DNA from: Bryobacterales bacterium
GTDB taxonomy: Bacteria; Acidobacteriota; Terriglobia; Bryobacterales; Bryobacteraceae
NCBI GenBank assembly: GCA_003142355.1
Contig: PLMF01000311.1
Location: forward strand, 1 to 10,440
Reading direction: 5' to 3'
DNA: 10,440 nt
Shown in pieces: positions 1-5,628 of the stretch (position 1 is its first letter; each line of letters begins with the position of its first letter). Both the position numbers and the translations under genes were made by a program. Below the pieces are notes generated by a model that was not told the origin of the DNA, searched no databases, and saw nothing but the letters and a program-made list of their open reading frames with translations.

Positions 1-489
1 GCTCACAACCTGGAGTGGGACGTGCTAGAAGAAATCCGTCTGCTCGGAAATCTCGAGAACCGGAGGGGCAAGCTGCTTCAGATCGTCCTCGCCGGCCAGC
101 AGGAATTGGATCGCAAGTTGGATGCCCCGGAATTCCGCCAGCTCAAGCAGCGCATTTCCCTGCGCTGCGCCCTGCGGGGCTTCGATCTTGACGAGACCGT
201 GGCTTACGTGAATTCCCGGATGGCGCACGCCGGACTCGATGACCAGACGGCGATCCCGCTACAACTGTTGGAAGAGATCCACCACCGGGCACAGGGGATT
301 CCCCGTCTGATCAACGCCATCTGCGACAACCTGTTGCTCACCGCGTTCGCCCTGGAGAGCCGAACCGCCACCCTGGAAATGCTCGATGAGGTGACCGCCG
401 ACATGCGCCTCGAGTACCCCGGCCAACGCCCCTTCCGTCCAGATACCGCTTACCCCGCCCAGACCCTGCGTCGCTTTCAAGTGCCGTAA
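1..489 (+). CDS. GspA/ExeA-type AAA ATPase, 3' part (5' end outside window)
   Basis: The frame is open from base 1 and ends at TAA 487-489, giving 162 residues of a protein whose start lies upstream. It resembles the C-terminal half of the ExeA/GspA ATPase domain (AAA_22 type): the first residues AHNLEWDVLEEIR follow where the Walker B Asp-Glu would end, IVLAGQQEL (29-37) fits the sensor 1 strand, QRISLRC (50-56) is the conserved segment after it, and GIPRLIN (99-105) is the sensor 2 motif. In its family such ATPases hydrolyse ATP at the inner membrane and help assemble secretin or polysaccharide-export complexes. Walker A cannot be seen. The protein ends about 50 residues after sensor 2 in a Pro-rich tail, so it lacks the C-terminal peptidoglycan-binding domain of Aeromonas ExeA. 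Whether it belongs to type II secretion, pili or an exosortase locus cannot be decided from this fragment. Confidence 0.85.
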   Translation, partial: AHNLEWDVLEEIRLLGNLENRRGKLLQIVLAGQQELDRKLDAPEFRQLKQRISLRCALRGFDLDETVAYVNSRMAHAGLDDQTAIPLQLLEEIHHRAQGIPRLINAICDNLLLTAFALESRTATLEMLDEVTADMRLEYPGQRPFRPDTAYPAQTLRRFQVP

Positions 490-734
490 CTAATCGGTTG
501 GTCTGGATATAAGGGATTTACCCCATTTCTTATCAGGCACAAGCACCTAATAGTATTAGGTGTCCCCCTAGTTTTCAATAACCTAGTTGGCCTAGGTTGC
601 ATGACCCCGAGGGATGAGATTTACGGAAGGCCAGACCTTTTTCCGGAAAGTGGATTGGGAGGGCAACTGGAACCTCCGAGGTCTCAATGCCGAACCCGTG
701 ACGGGTTCAGGAAGTCGGTAGAAGGAGCTTCTCA
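490..734. promoter_or_regulatory. 245-bp intergenic region with dyads, upstream of the repeat-peptide gene
   Basis: No convincing gene is present. Bases 500-600 are visibly richer in A/T than the surrounding genes. A perfect 9-bp inverted repeat with one central base lies at 544-552/554-562 (CACCTAATA/TATTAGGTG). CCTAGTT occurs at 567-573 and 582-588, and AACCTAG/CTAGGTT pairs at 580-586/592-598. A weak -10-like TAGTAT (551-556) lies inside the first dyad, with only a poor -35. If it is used, transcription would start near 563 and leave a leader of about 170 nt. An operator overlapping a promoter is inference from this layout; no known regulator site was recognised. Confidence 0.4.
633..708 (+). 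promoter_or_regulatory. Possible structured mRNA leader
   Basis: Nested complementary segments can be seen on the + strand: AGAC 633-636 with GTCT 681-684 closes two inner hairpins, CTTT/AAAG (637-640/647-650) and GGAGG/CCTCC (658-662/673-677). A strong separate hairpin GAACCCGT-G-ACGGGTTC follows at 692-708, 16 nt before the Shine-Dalgarno GGAG of the 735 gene. Together this could fold as a three-way junction plus a hairpin near the ribosome site. I could not match it to a riboswitch class that I know; short stems of this kind also arise by chance in GC-rich DNA. Confidence 0.25.
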
Positions 735-983
735 ATGAGTCGATTAATCGAAAACAAGTCCATGTTCGTCGCGGTTTTTGTCTTGTTCGCACTGGCTTGC
801 GTGTCGAACGCCATCCAGGGCTCCGGTGTGCCCGTTCACAGCCATGCACCGCTGGCAGAGCCGGTAAGCGTTGCCAACGGGCCGATCCTCGATCCCGATC
901 CGTGGGACGGAAACGTGACGATCGCCAACGGGCCGATCCTCGATCCCGATCCGTGGGACGGAAATCTTTCGGTCACCGCATAG
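735..983 (+). CDS. Small exported protein with tandem 17-residue DPDPWDGN repeat
   Basis: An 82-residue protein of unrecognised family. Start ATG 735 is supported by GGAG at 724-727, seven bases upstream. Residues 1-26 look like a Sec signal peptide: a Lys (8), a hydrophobic core MFVAVFVLFALACV (10-23) and a possible cleavage after SNA. Cys22 is not in a good lipobox, so a lipoprotein is less likely. The remaining chain of about 55 residues is hydrophilic, and its second half is two copies of a unit, ANGPILDPDPWDGN plus a three-residue spacer, from residue 47. The acidic, Pro- and Trp-containing core loosely recalls a Ca-binding loop, but is DxDxxDG rather than DxDxDG. A repeated core can also mark a peptide precursor. 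The downstream membrane-protein gene starts 56 bp later on the same strand. The function is unknown; that it is a real gene rests on the ribosome site, the signal peptide and the in-frame repeat. Confidence 0.7.
   Translation: MSRLIENKSMFVAVFVLFALACVSNAIQGSGVPVHSHAPLAEPVSVANGPILDPDPWDGNVTIANGPILDPDPWDGNLSVTA
873..964 (+). repeat. Two perfect 41-bp direct repeats, period 51 bp
   Basis: Bases 873-913 and 924-964 are identical over 41 bp and are separated by 10 bp. The 51-bp period equals 17 codons, so the repeat stays in frame and encodes ANGPILDPDPWDGN twice. Identity extends to every third codon position, which points to a recent duplication or ongoing conversion between copies rather than old repeats held by protein selection. 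Confidence 0.95.
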
Positions 984-1039
984 TCGCAGCACAAAAATCC
1001 CGCGACATGAGACGCCGCCCGGCCTAGAATTGGAGTTGG

Positions 1040-1747
1040 ATGCGCTTCGCGATCCAGCTCTGCGGTTTGGTGGTCGGGCTTCCTCTTCAGCTCCTCATCA
1101 TCGGTACGCTGCTGCGCGGCGGCTACCGGCGTTTTCCACTTATTTTCTTCTACATAATCGCCGACTTCCTGACCACAGTGGTCGAAGTTCCGTCGGTTGT
1201 GGGTTATGACCGCGGCATGCGGTGGGCTGCGCTTGCTTTCCCCGCTGTCCATTGGTTCGACGTCGTGGTTATGCAGGTTCTGGTCTATGCGGTGGTCATG
1301 AGCCTGATCTACCAGGCGACGAGCAAGCTCCGGGCGCGCCGGATCGTGCGCGTTTCGCTAATTGCCGGCGCCATCCTCTTTGCCGGCATTTCGTTCCTGA
1401 TTCATTGGAATCCGGCGCTGAACACGGGATCGTTCATGACTCCCTGGACCCGCGACCTGAACTTCTGTTCCGCGATTCTCGATATGGCGCTGTGGGCGCT
1501 GCTGATCGCTGCGCGCGAAAAGGACCACCGGCTGCTTCTGCTGAGCGGCGGCTTGGGAATCCAGTTTACCGGGGCGGCCATGGGCAGGTCCATCGGCCAG
1601 CTCGCCTTGCGCACCCGCTCCCACGCCATGTCTCTCTCAGGAGGCGTCGTGACGCTGCTGGCCGATCTCGTATTCCTGTACATCTGGTGGCAGGCCCTGC
1701 GTGCCGAGCCGGCGCCGGCGCGCAAGCAACCCGGCGTTACCGTTTGA
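1040..1747 (+). CDS. Polytopic membrane protein of unknown function (about 7 helices)
   Basis: A 235-residue hydrophobic protein. Start ATG 1040 has GGAG at 1032-1035, a slightly short spacing of four bases. Hydrophobic stretches suggest helices at about 5-25, 33-53, 75-93, 104-122, 138-157, 164-184 and 198-219, with basic loops RGGYRR (26-31), KLRARR (96-101) and a basic C-tail, which would place the C-terminus in the cytoplasm. Distinctive segments are YRRFPLIFFY (29-38), DFLTTVVEVP (42-51) and SGGLGIQFTGAAMGRS (169-184). I know no named family for it and see no catalytic motif. It may be co-transcribed with the small repeat-protein gene 56 bp upstream, since no terminator is visible between them, but a functional link is only inference. 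Its last 11 bp overlap the end of the convergent pseudokinase gene. Confidence 0.8.
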   Translation: MRFAIQLCGLVVGLPLQLLIIGTLLRGGYRRFPLIFFYIIADFLTTVVEVPSVVGYDRGMRWAALAFPAVHWFDVVVMQVLVYAVVMSLIYQATSKLRARRIVRVSLIAGAILFAGISFLIHWNPALNTGSFMTPWTRDLNFCSAILDMALWALLIAAREKDHRLLLLSGGLGIQFTGAAMGRSIGQLALRTRSHAMSLSGGVVTLLADLVFLYIWWQALRAEPAPARKQPGVTV

Positions 1748-4241
1748 GTTTCTCGCTCCAGTTCGTCACTACCGTGATGGGCGCCGCGCTGGACCACTCC
1801 AGAGGCAGATTGAACAGGAACCGCTGGCCGTCGGGGGAGACGTCGTAAAGGTTCCACGTACCGGGAGTCGGACGTGTCTGGAACAACATGTGCGCCGGCT
1901 CGAATTGGAATTCGCCGGCCACTGGGTGCACCGCGGCCGCCATCATGCGCCCTCCGGAGGTTACATAGAACATCTCCGCGCCGTCGGCGCGCCAGTGCGG
2001 CAGGCCACCCCCTCCCGACGAGACCTGCCAGCGCCGCTTGTTGCCCGAGGTGGCGCCTTCGAAGGCCTGCACGTAGACTTCAGGGCGGCCCGACAGGTCG
2101 GATTGAAACGCGAGCCATTTTCCGTCCGGCGAGAGCGTGGCGGACGTTTCCTGGTAAATCGTATCCAGGACGGGCGCGGCTTTCCGGTCCGCCGTGGACA
2201 TCGCCCACACGTCCATCCCCGTGTCTGGGCTGACTACAAAGAACAGAATGTACCGGCCGTCCCGAGACCAGTCGGTAGGGTACTTGGGCAGGGTGCTCTT
2301 GTAGAACAGTTCCGCTCTGCCTTCGCCGCTGGCGGGCTTCACATAGATATCGGAGACACCCTCCGTGTCGCTGAAGAAGGCGATCCTGGAGCCATCCGGG
2401 GACCAGACGGGAGCGCCCTGGTGCTGGGGCGTGGAAGCAAACGGAGTGGCGTTGCCGGCGGCGTCCAGCATCCAGAGACTCGCATTCATACCATCCGGCC
2501 CGAACTTGGCTACCGCCGCGCGGCTGCCATCCGGAGAGATCCTCGGCGGTCCATAATCGCCCGGTTCCGCCCCTTGGCCGACCTGCTTCCCGCTGCGGTC
2601 CAGCCAGACCAACTGCTTGGTAGGCTTGCCCACGCTCTGGTACACCAGGATGCCGTTGTCCGAGACCGAGATGGGCGCCAGCGCCATGCTCCGCACGGCG
2701 CCTATGTCATCCGCCAGGGTGAAGGGGTCTCCTTCCATGGCGAGCGTTGAAACCTTGAACGACTGCTCCATCAGTTGGCGGTCGCGAATGAACAGCAGGT
2801 GGCCGCTTTTCGACGAGTCGCCCTCAGCCACGCCGGCGTAAACCGCATTGGTCTCGGAGTTGAACAGGCGGTGGTATTCCGGCGGATTGAGCGTGCCGGC
2901 GTAGACTCCCGAGGTCTCGGGCAAGTCGGTCCGCACAAAGAAAACGAAATGCTTGTCGTCGGGCAGGAACTGCGGCCAGAGATAGGAACGCTGGTCTTTC
3001 GAGGAATCCAGCTTCAGGACGAGCTGCGGCTTCCCTCCGTTCGCGGAGACCCGGTAGAGTCCATCCTCCAGGCTGGGTGCGAACAGGATGACGCCGTCGT
3101 GGTTCCAGGTGCCGCCGCCAGGCATGATTTCCGCGCCGCAAACGATCACCGGAGTGCCGCCATCGGCTCGCACCTTCTTCAACGACTGGTTGGCGAAGAA
3201 CGCGATGTAATTGCTGTCCGGCGACCAGAATGGTGCGAACCCGCCCTCGGTTCCGGGAATCACAGTGGCGTGCAGCGCGTCCAGCGGCCGCAGCCACAGC
3301 ATGCGCTTGCCTTCCGGCCCCAGCGCCGAGAACGTGAGAAAGCGGCCATCCGGCGAGACCGAGGGCGTGCCCGGATAGGTGGTGCGTTCGGGCGGCGACA
3401 CCGCAAATCTGAGGACTGGAGCCGCGGGCCGCGGGTGCCAGTACAGGGCCGCCGCGATGGAGAGGACCGCTGCCGCGAGCAGTACTGCCCCCAAGGCCCA
3501 CAAACGCCGCCGCAAGGCGTCCCTATGAACCGGCGGCTCGGGTATGATATACGCCGGCCTGCGAGCAACCTTGAGATCTCCGACCGGCGCTGGCGCTGCC
3601 GGCTGGGCGATGTGATCGCCACCCGGCGCCGCCGCCCCGGTTTGTACCGGGCCCCGCCCCTGCTGGTTCCGAACCTCCGCCAGGCGCTGCATCGACCGGC
3701 CCGCCAGCTTGAGCTCAATTACGGCGTTCTGTATGCGCTGGCGGCGGCAGGATGGATCCTTCTGGAGACATCCGGCGATCACCCCTTCCATGGCCGCCAG
3801 GATTGGCGATCTCGCCCTTAATAATGCCGGCGGCTGCTCGAGTATGGCGTCGTTCAGTTCCGCGCCCTCACCCGGAAACGGCCGCCTCCCGCTGGCCATC
3901 TCGTACAGCAGCGCGCCATAGGCGAACACGTCGCTGCGCCAGTCCGGCGCCTCGCCCCGCACCTGCTCCGGTGAGCGATACGGCGCCGAGCGCTCGTCGT
4001 ATTCCCGCAGCGGCGGCAACACCTGCGCACCCGTGCTCGCAATCCGGACGGAGTACGGCGACAGCCCGCCGTGAACCAGGCCCAGCGAGTGGGCCCGGTT
4101 GAGTGCGGCGCCCAGCTCAATGGCGTAACCGAGCGCCTCTTCGGGCGCCAGCGGACCGCGCGCTAGTCTCTCCGCCAGGAGCTCTCCGCCCACCAGCTCG
4201 TCGCTGGCAAAACCCACTTCGCTGTGGTCCGCTTCAATCAC
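1737..4241 (-). CDS. Membrane-anchored truncated pseudokinase fused to a WD40/TolB-like beta-propeller
   Basis: 834 residues from GTG 4239-4241; an in-frame TAA at 4245-4247 blocks any longer start. Residues about 13-180 match the C-lobe of a Ser/Thr protein kinase, beginning near the hinge (ELVGGELLAERL). The glycine loop, the ATP-binding Lys and helix C are absent. The catalytic loop HRDLKPxN reads HGGLSPYSV (57-65), no DFG is present, and the later SPEQVRG (90-96) and SDVFAYG (103-109) are kept. It should therefore not bind ATP or phosphorylate in the usual way. A Pro/Ala-rich linker (about 195-240) and one membrane helix (246-268) follow. Residues 275-834 carry PD40/TolB-type repeats such as SVSPDGRFLTFS (294-305), FWSPDSNYIAFF (338-349) and WSPDGSRIAFF, predicted to fold as a propeller outside the cytoplasm. 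Acidobacteria carry many full-length relatives of this kinase-TM-propeller layout. The ligand and signalling role are unknown; a binding or scaffold role is inference. No clear Shine-Dalgarno precedes the GTG. Confidence 0.85.
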   Translation of the reverse strand: MIEADHSEVGFASDELVGGELLAERLARGPLAPEEALGYAIELGAALNRAHSLGLVHGGLSPYSVRIASTGAQVLPPLREYDERSAPYRSPEQVRGEAPDWRSDVFAYGALLYEMASGRRPFPGEGAELNDAILEQPPALLRARSPILAAMEGVIAGCLQKDPSCRRQRIQNAVIELKLAGRSMQRLAEVRNQQGRGPVQTGAAAPGGDHIAQPAAPAPVGDLKVARRPAYIIPEPPVHRDALRRRLWALGAVLLAAAVLSIAAALYWHPRPAAPVLRFAVSPPERTTYPGTPSVSPDGRFLTFSALGPEGKRMLWLRPLDALHATVIPGTEGGFAPFWSPDSNYIAFFANQSLKKVRADGGTPVIVCGAEIMPGGGTWNHDGVILFAPSLEDGLYRVSANGGKPQLVLKLDSSKDQRSYLWPQFLPDDKHFVFFVRTDLPETSGVYAGTLNPPEYHRLFNSETNAVYAGVAEGDSSKSGHLLFIRDRQLMEQSFKVSTLAMEGDPFTLADDIGAVRSMALAPISVSDNGILVYQSVGKPTKQLVWLDRSGKQVGQGAEPGDYGPPRISPDGSRAAVAKFGPDGMNASLWMLDAAGNATPFASTPQHQGAPVWSPDGSRIAFFSDTEGVSDIYVKPASGEGRAELFYKSTLPKYPTDWSRDGRYILFFVVSPDTGMDVWAMSTADRKAAPVLDTIYQETSATLSPDGKWLAFQSDLSGRPEVYVQAFEGATSGNKRRWQVSSGGGGLPHWRADGAEMFYVTSGGRMMAAAVHPVAGEFQFEPAHMLFQTRPTPGTWNLYDVSPDGQRFLFNLPLEWSSAAPITVVTNWSEKLKR

Positions 4242-4298
4242 GATTTATCGACTCGGCGGCATTTCCCGCACCGTGTATCTATCGTTGCTGTTAATCAA

Positions 4299-4327
4299 AT
4301 TCTACTATCGGCTTTGTAGGATCACAA
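4299..4327 (-). promoter_or_regulatory. Sigma70-type promoter for the pseudokinase gene
   Basis: On the minus strand TTGTGA (4322-4327) and TAGAAT (4299-4304) are separated by 17 bp. Transcription would begin near 4292, giving a leader of about 50 nt before the GTG at 4241. Each hexamer departs from consensus by one or two bases. The position in a non-coding, AT-richer divergent gap supports it. Confidence 0.55.
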
Positions 4328-4345
4328 TGTTAGGGCGCCAAGCCG

Positions 4346-4362
4346 AGTACGGCTGCAGTACT
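4346..4362. repeat. Small inverted repeat between the divergent promoters
   Basis: AGTAC (4346-4350) and GTACT (4358-4362) form a 5-bp dyad with a 7-bp centre. It lies upstream of the pseudokinase -35 and about 100 bp upstream of the merR -35, where an operator for a dimeric regulator could sit. The dyad is short and may be chance. Confidence 0.25.
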
Positions 4363-4460
4363 ACGCGGTGGCCAGCCCCATGGTACCCTCGCGCCCGACG
4401 CGACGCCTGTGCAACGGTATTTCTCCCGAAAGCCAGTGGCATCTTTCTGTGCCGACCCTA

Positions 4461-4488
4461 TTGACACTGCCGGTGGCCCATGTACAAT
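4461..4488 (+). promoter_or_regulatory. Strong sigma70-type promoter for the MerR-family gene
   Basis: A perfect -35 TTGACA (4461-4466) and -10 TACAAT (4483-4488, one mismatch) lie 16 bp apart. The start point would be near 4495, about 40 nt before ATG 4534. The spacer is of normal length rather than the 19-20 bp of promoters that MerR activators twist, so this promoter should not need MerR-type activation. Confidence 0.7.
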
Positions 4489-4533
4489 CCAAAGTGGCAC
4501 TAATTTCATTTTCCCTAACGGAAGCGGACCAAA

Positions 4534-5037
4534 ATGCTCAAAGCCAGGAAACCCCGGCCGGTGTCCTCCCCGGAAGCGCAGGGCTATAACAGCAGCGAAG
4601 TTGCCCGGATTTGCGGCGTCAGTCTGCGGCAATTGCAGTGGTGGGACGAGCGCAATGTCGTCTCGCCGCGCCAGGACGGTCACAAGCGGATTTATTTGAC
4701 GGAGGAAGTGGTCGAGATTTCGGTCATCGCCGAACTGCGGCGCAAGGGATTCTCGCTGCAGAAAATCCGCCGGGTCCTGCGGTTCCTGCAAAAAGACATG
4801 GGCAAACGCCTGAACGAAGCTCTTTCGGCCGCTTCCGACGTTCATCTGCTCACCGACGGCAAATCCATCTTCCTGGAAGAAGCGCCCAACCGTATCATCG
4901 ACGTGCTCAAGAACGCGTGCCAGCCCATGTTCCTGGTGTGCGTGACGGACCAGTTGAAACGCCTGACCGCGGTCGCCGAGCGCAAGCCGGCCAGGTCCGA
5001 AACCGCCCCCGCCACGCGCAAGGTCCGCGCAGTCTGA
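4534..5037 (+). CDS. MerR-family transcriptional regulator
   Basis: 167 residues. ATG 4534 is preceded by a weak GGAAGCGG (4520-4527) and by a clear promoter at 4461-4488. The MerR-type winged helix-turn-helix spans about residues 18-86: YNSSEVARICGVS (helix-turn-helix), LRQLQWWDERNVV in place of the usual LRYYERxGL, then DGHKRIY (48-54, wing) and the ELRRKGFSLQKIRRVL helices (67-82). MerR proteins bind DNA as dimers, normally through a long C-terminal coiled coil that is not obvious here. Instead residues 100-145 form a compact segment (DVHLLTDGKSIFLEE, then QPMFLVCVTDQLKRL). Its two Cys (129, 136) do not form a recognisable MerR metal-site pattern. The effector is therefore unknown. The gene is divergent from the pseudokinase gene, so it may regulate that gene, itself, or both. 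Confidence 0.88.
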   Translation: MLKARKPRPVSSPEAQGYNSSEVARICGVSLRQLQWWDERNVVSPRQDGHKRIYLTEEVVEISVIAELRRKGFSLQKIRRVLRFLQKDMGKRLNEALSAASDVHLLTDGKSIFLEEAPNRIIDVLKNACQPMFLVCVTDQLKRLTAVAERKPARSETAPATRKVRAV

Positions 5038-5052
5038 CTGGACTTCGGAATC

Positions 5053-5277
5053 TCAGCGCGGCGCCGCCCCCTTCGCGAAGGCTGCCATGAGGCCGCCGAG
5101 CAGTGCTAGCGCCACTACGGCGTACGAATACGGGCTATACTTTTCCAGTCCGGCGGCAGCCTGGATAAACCCCTGTAACAGAGTCCCCCGCAACCCGGGA
5201 GAGATGATCAGAAAGCCGCCAGCCAATCCCACAAGTGAGCATGCCCGAAGCATGAGGTTTCTGTTCCGCAATTCCAT
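5053..5277 (-). CDS. Small protein with two predicted membrane helices
   Basis: 74 residues starting at ATG 5275-5277. The sequence has a basic N-terminus (MELRNRNLMLR), a first hydrophobic segment at about 12-28 (SLVGLAGGFLIISP), an amphipathic middle with LLQGFIQAAAGLEKYSPYS (33-51) and a second hydrophobic segment at about 52-68, then a basic tail. This helix-loop-helix pattern with basic ends is typical of a genuine small inner-membrane protein, not of a random frame. No family was recognised. The ribosome site is weak, only a short AAG before the ATG. The gene is tail-to-tail with merR (15 bp between stops) and head-to-head with the S41 protease gene. The opposite strand is also open over most of this interval (5087-5296), but reads Ser/Arg/Pro-rich and less protein-like. 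Confidence 0.55.
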   Translation of the reverse strand: MELRNRNLMLRACSLVGLAGGFLIISPGLRGTLLQGFIQAAAGLEKYSPYSYAVVALALLGGLMAAFAKGAAPR

Positions 5278-5628
5278 CTTAATCGGTTTGATATAGGCCG
5301 AACGACAGTAGCGGTACTATATGGGTACTAGTGGGCATTTCTCACGGCGTCACACCTCCGCCACCCGAATGGTCTGCGAAAACCTGGGGACTGAACGAAT
5401 GTGTCCCAAGGCGCGCGCCCCCCTCGCCAAACACCGTTCCGGCACACCGCCGCGTGGACGCATCCGTCAGTCCCTTGGTTTTCGCCCCTTTACGGAAAGC
5501 CTCGGTCTCGGTCTGTGAGAAATGCGGTGCTAGTGGCTCTGCCGCCGCAACTCGGCTATCATAGGAACAAGGCAAAGGGAAGGGATTTCAGCGATGCGGA
5601 CTGCGTAACCCGGCGGCCCGGCCGAACC
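5278..5628. promoter_or_regulatory. 351-bp divergent intergenic region before the S41 protease gene
   Basis: The left end holds a candidate promoter for the small membrane protein together with a repeated GGTACTA (separate entry). From 5350 to 5550 several frames are open, including one continuous with the protease, but none gives a protein with a signal peptide, domain or ribosome site that I would defend. Near the right end TATCAT (5557-5562) could be a -10 for the protease gene, but no matching -35 lies 16-18 bp upstream. Bases 5574-5608 contain a purine-rich ribosome-like site and a four-codon frame, discussed under findings. Confidence 0.4.
5313..5345 (-). promoter_or_regulatory. Candidate promoter with two GGTACTA direct repeats
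   Basis: On the minus strand GTGAGA (5340-5345) and TATAGT (5316-5321) are separated by 18 bp and would start transcription near 5308, about 30 nt before ATG 5277. On the plus strand GGTACTA occurs at 5313-5319 and 5324-5330, exactly 11 bp apart, about one helical turn, and overlaps the -10. This is a plausible same-face binding site, but no regulator is known. Confidence 0.35.

Noticed and set aside
587..602. Sigma54-like TTGGC...TTGC
   Set aside because: Only 8 bases separate the GG and GC elements instead of 10, which sigma54 promoters do not tolerate.
692..708. tRNA-like arm (GAACCCGTGACGGGTTC)
   Set aside because: It has a T-arm-like look, but the loop is too short and no acceptor or anticodon arms flank it.
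792..803. Lipoprotein lipobox in the repeat peptide (FALAC)
   Set aside because: Position -3 is Ala rather than Leu/Val/Ile and -2 is Leu; ordinary signal peptidase cleavage after SNA fits better.
873..964. CRISPR-like pair of direct repeats
   Set aside because: There are only two copies with a 10-bp interval, in frame inside a coding sequence, and no cas genes.
836..1252. Minus-strand frame covering the 41-bp repeats
   Set aside because: It is antisense to two supported genes; the repeat only makes sense on the plus strand, where it follows a signal peptide and ribosome site.
1701..2750. 349-codon plus-strand frame opposite the propeller region
   Set aside because: It is antisense to the propeller repeats, with Arg-rich composition and no recognisable domain; the same holds for 2775-3821.
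5331..5575. Overlapping small frames on both strands before the protease gene
   Set aside because: Low-complexity Pro/Ser/Arg-rich products with no signal peptide or domain; the CEKCG in one of them is a single CxxC and no evidence of a zinc protein.
5401..5628. 76-residue N-terminal extension of the S41 protease
   Set aside because: The frame is open, but the product is Pro/Arg-rich, would bury the signal peptide, and has no ribosome site.
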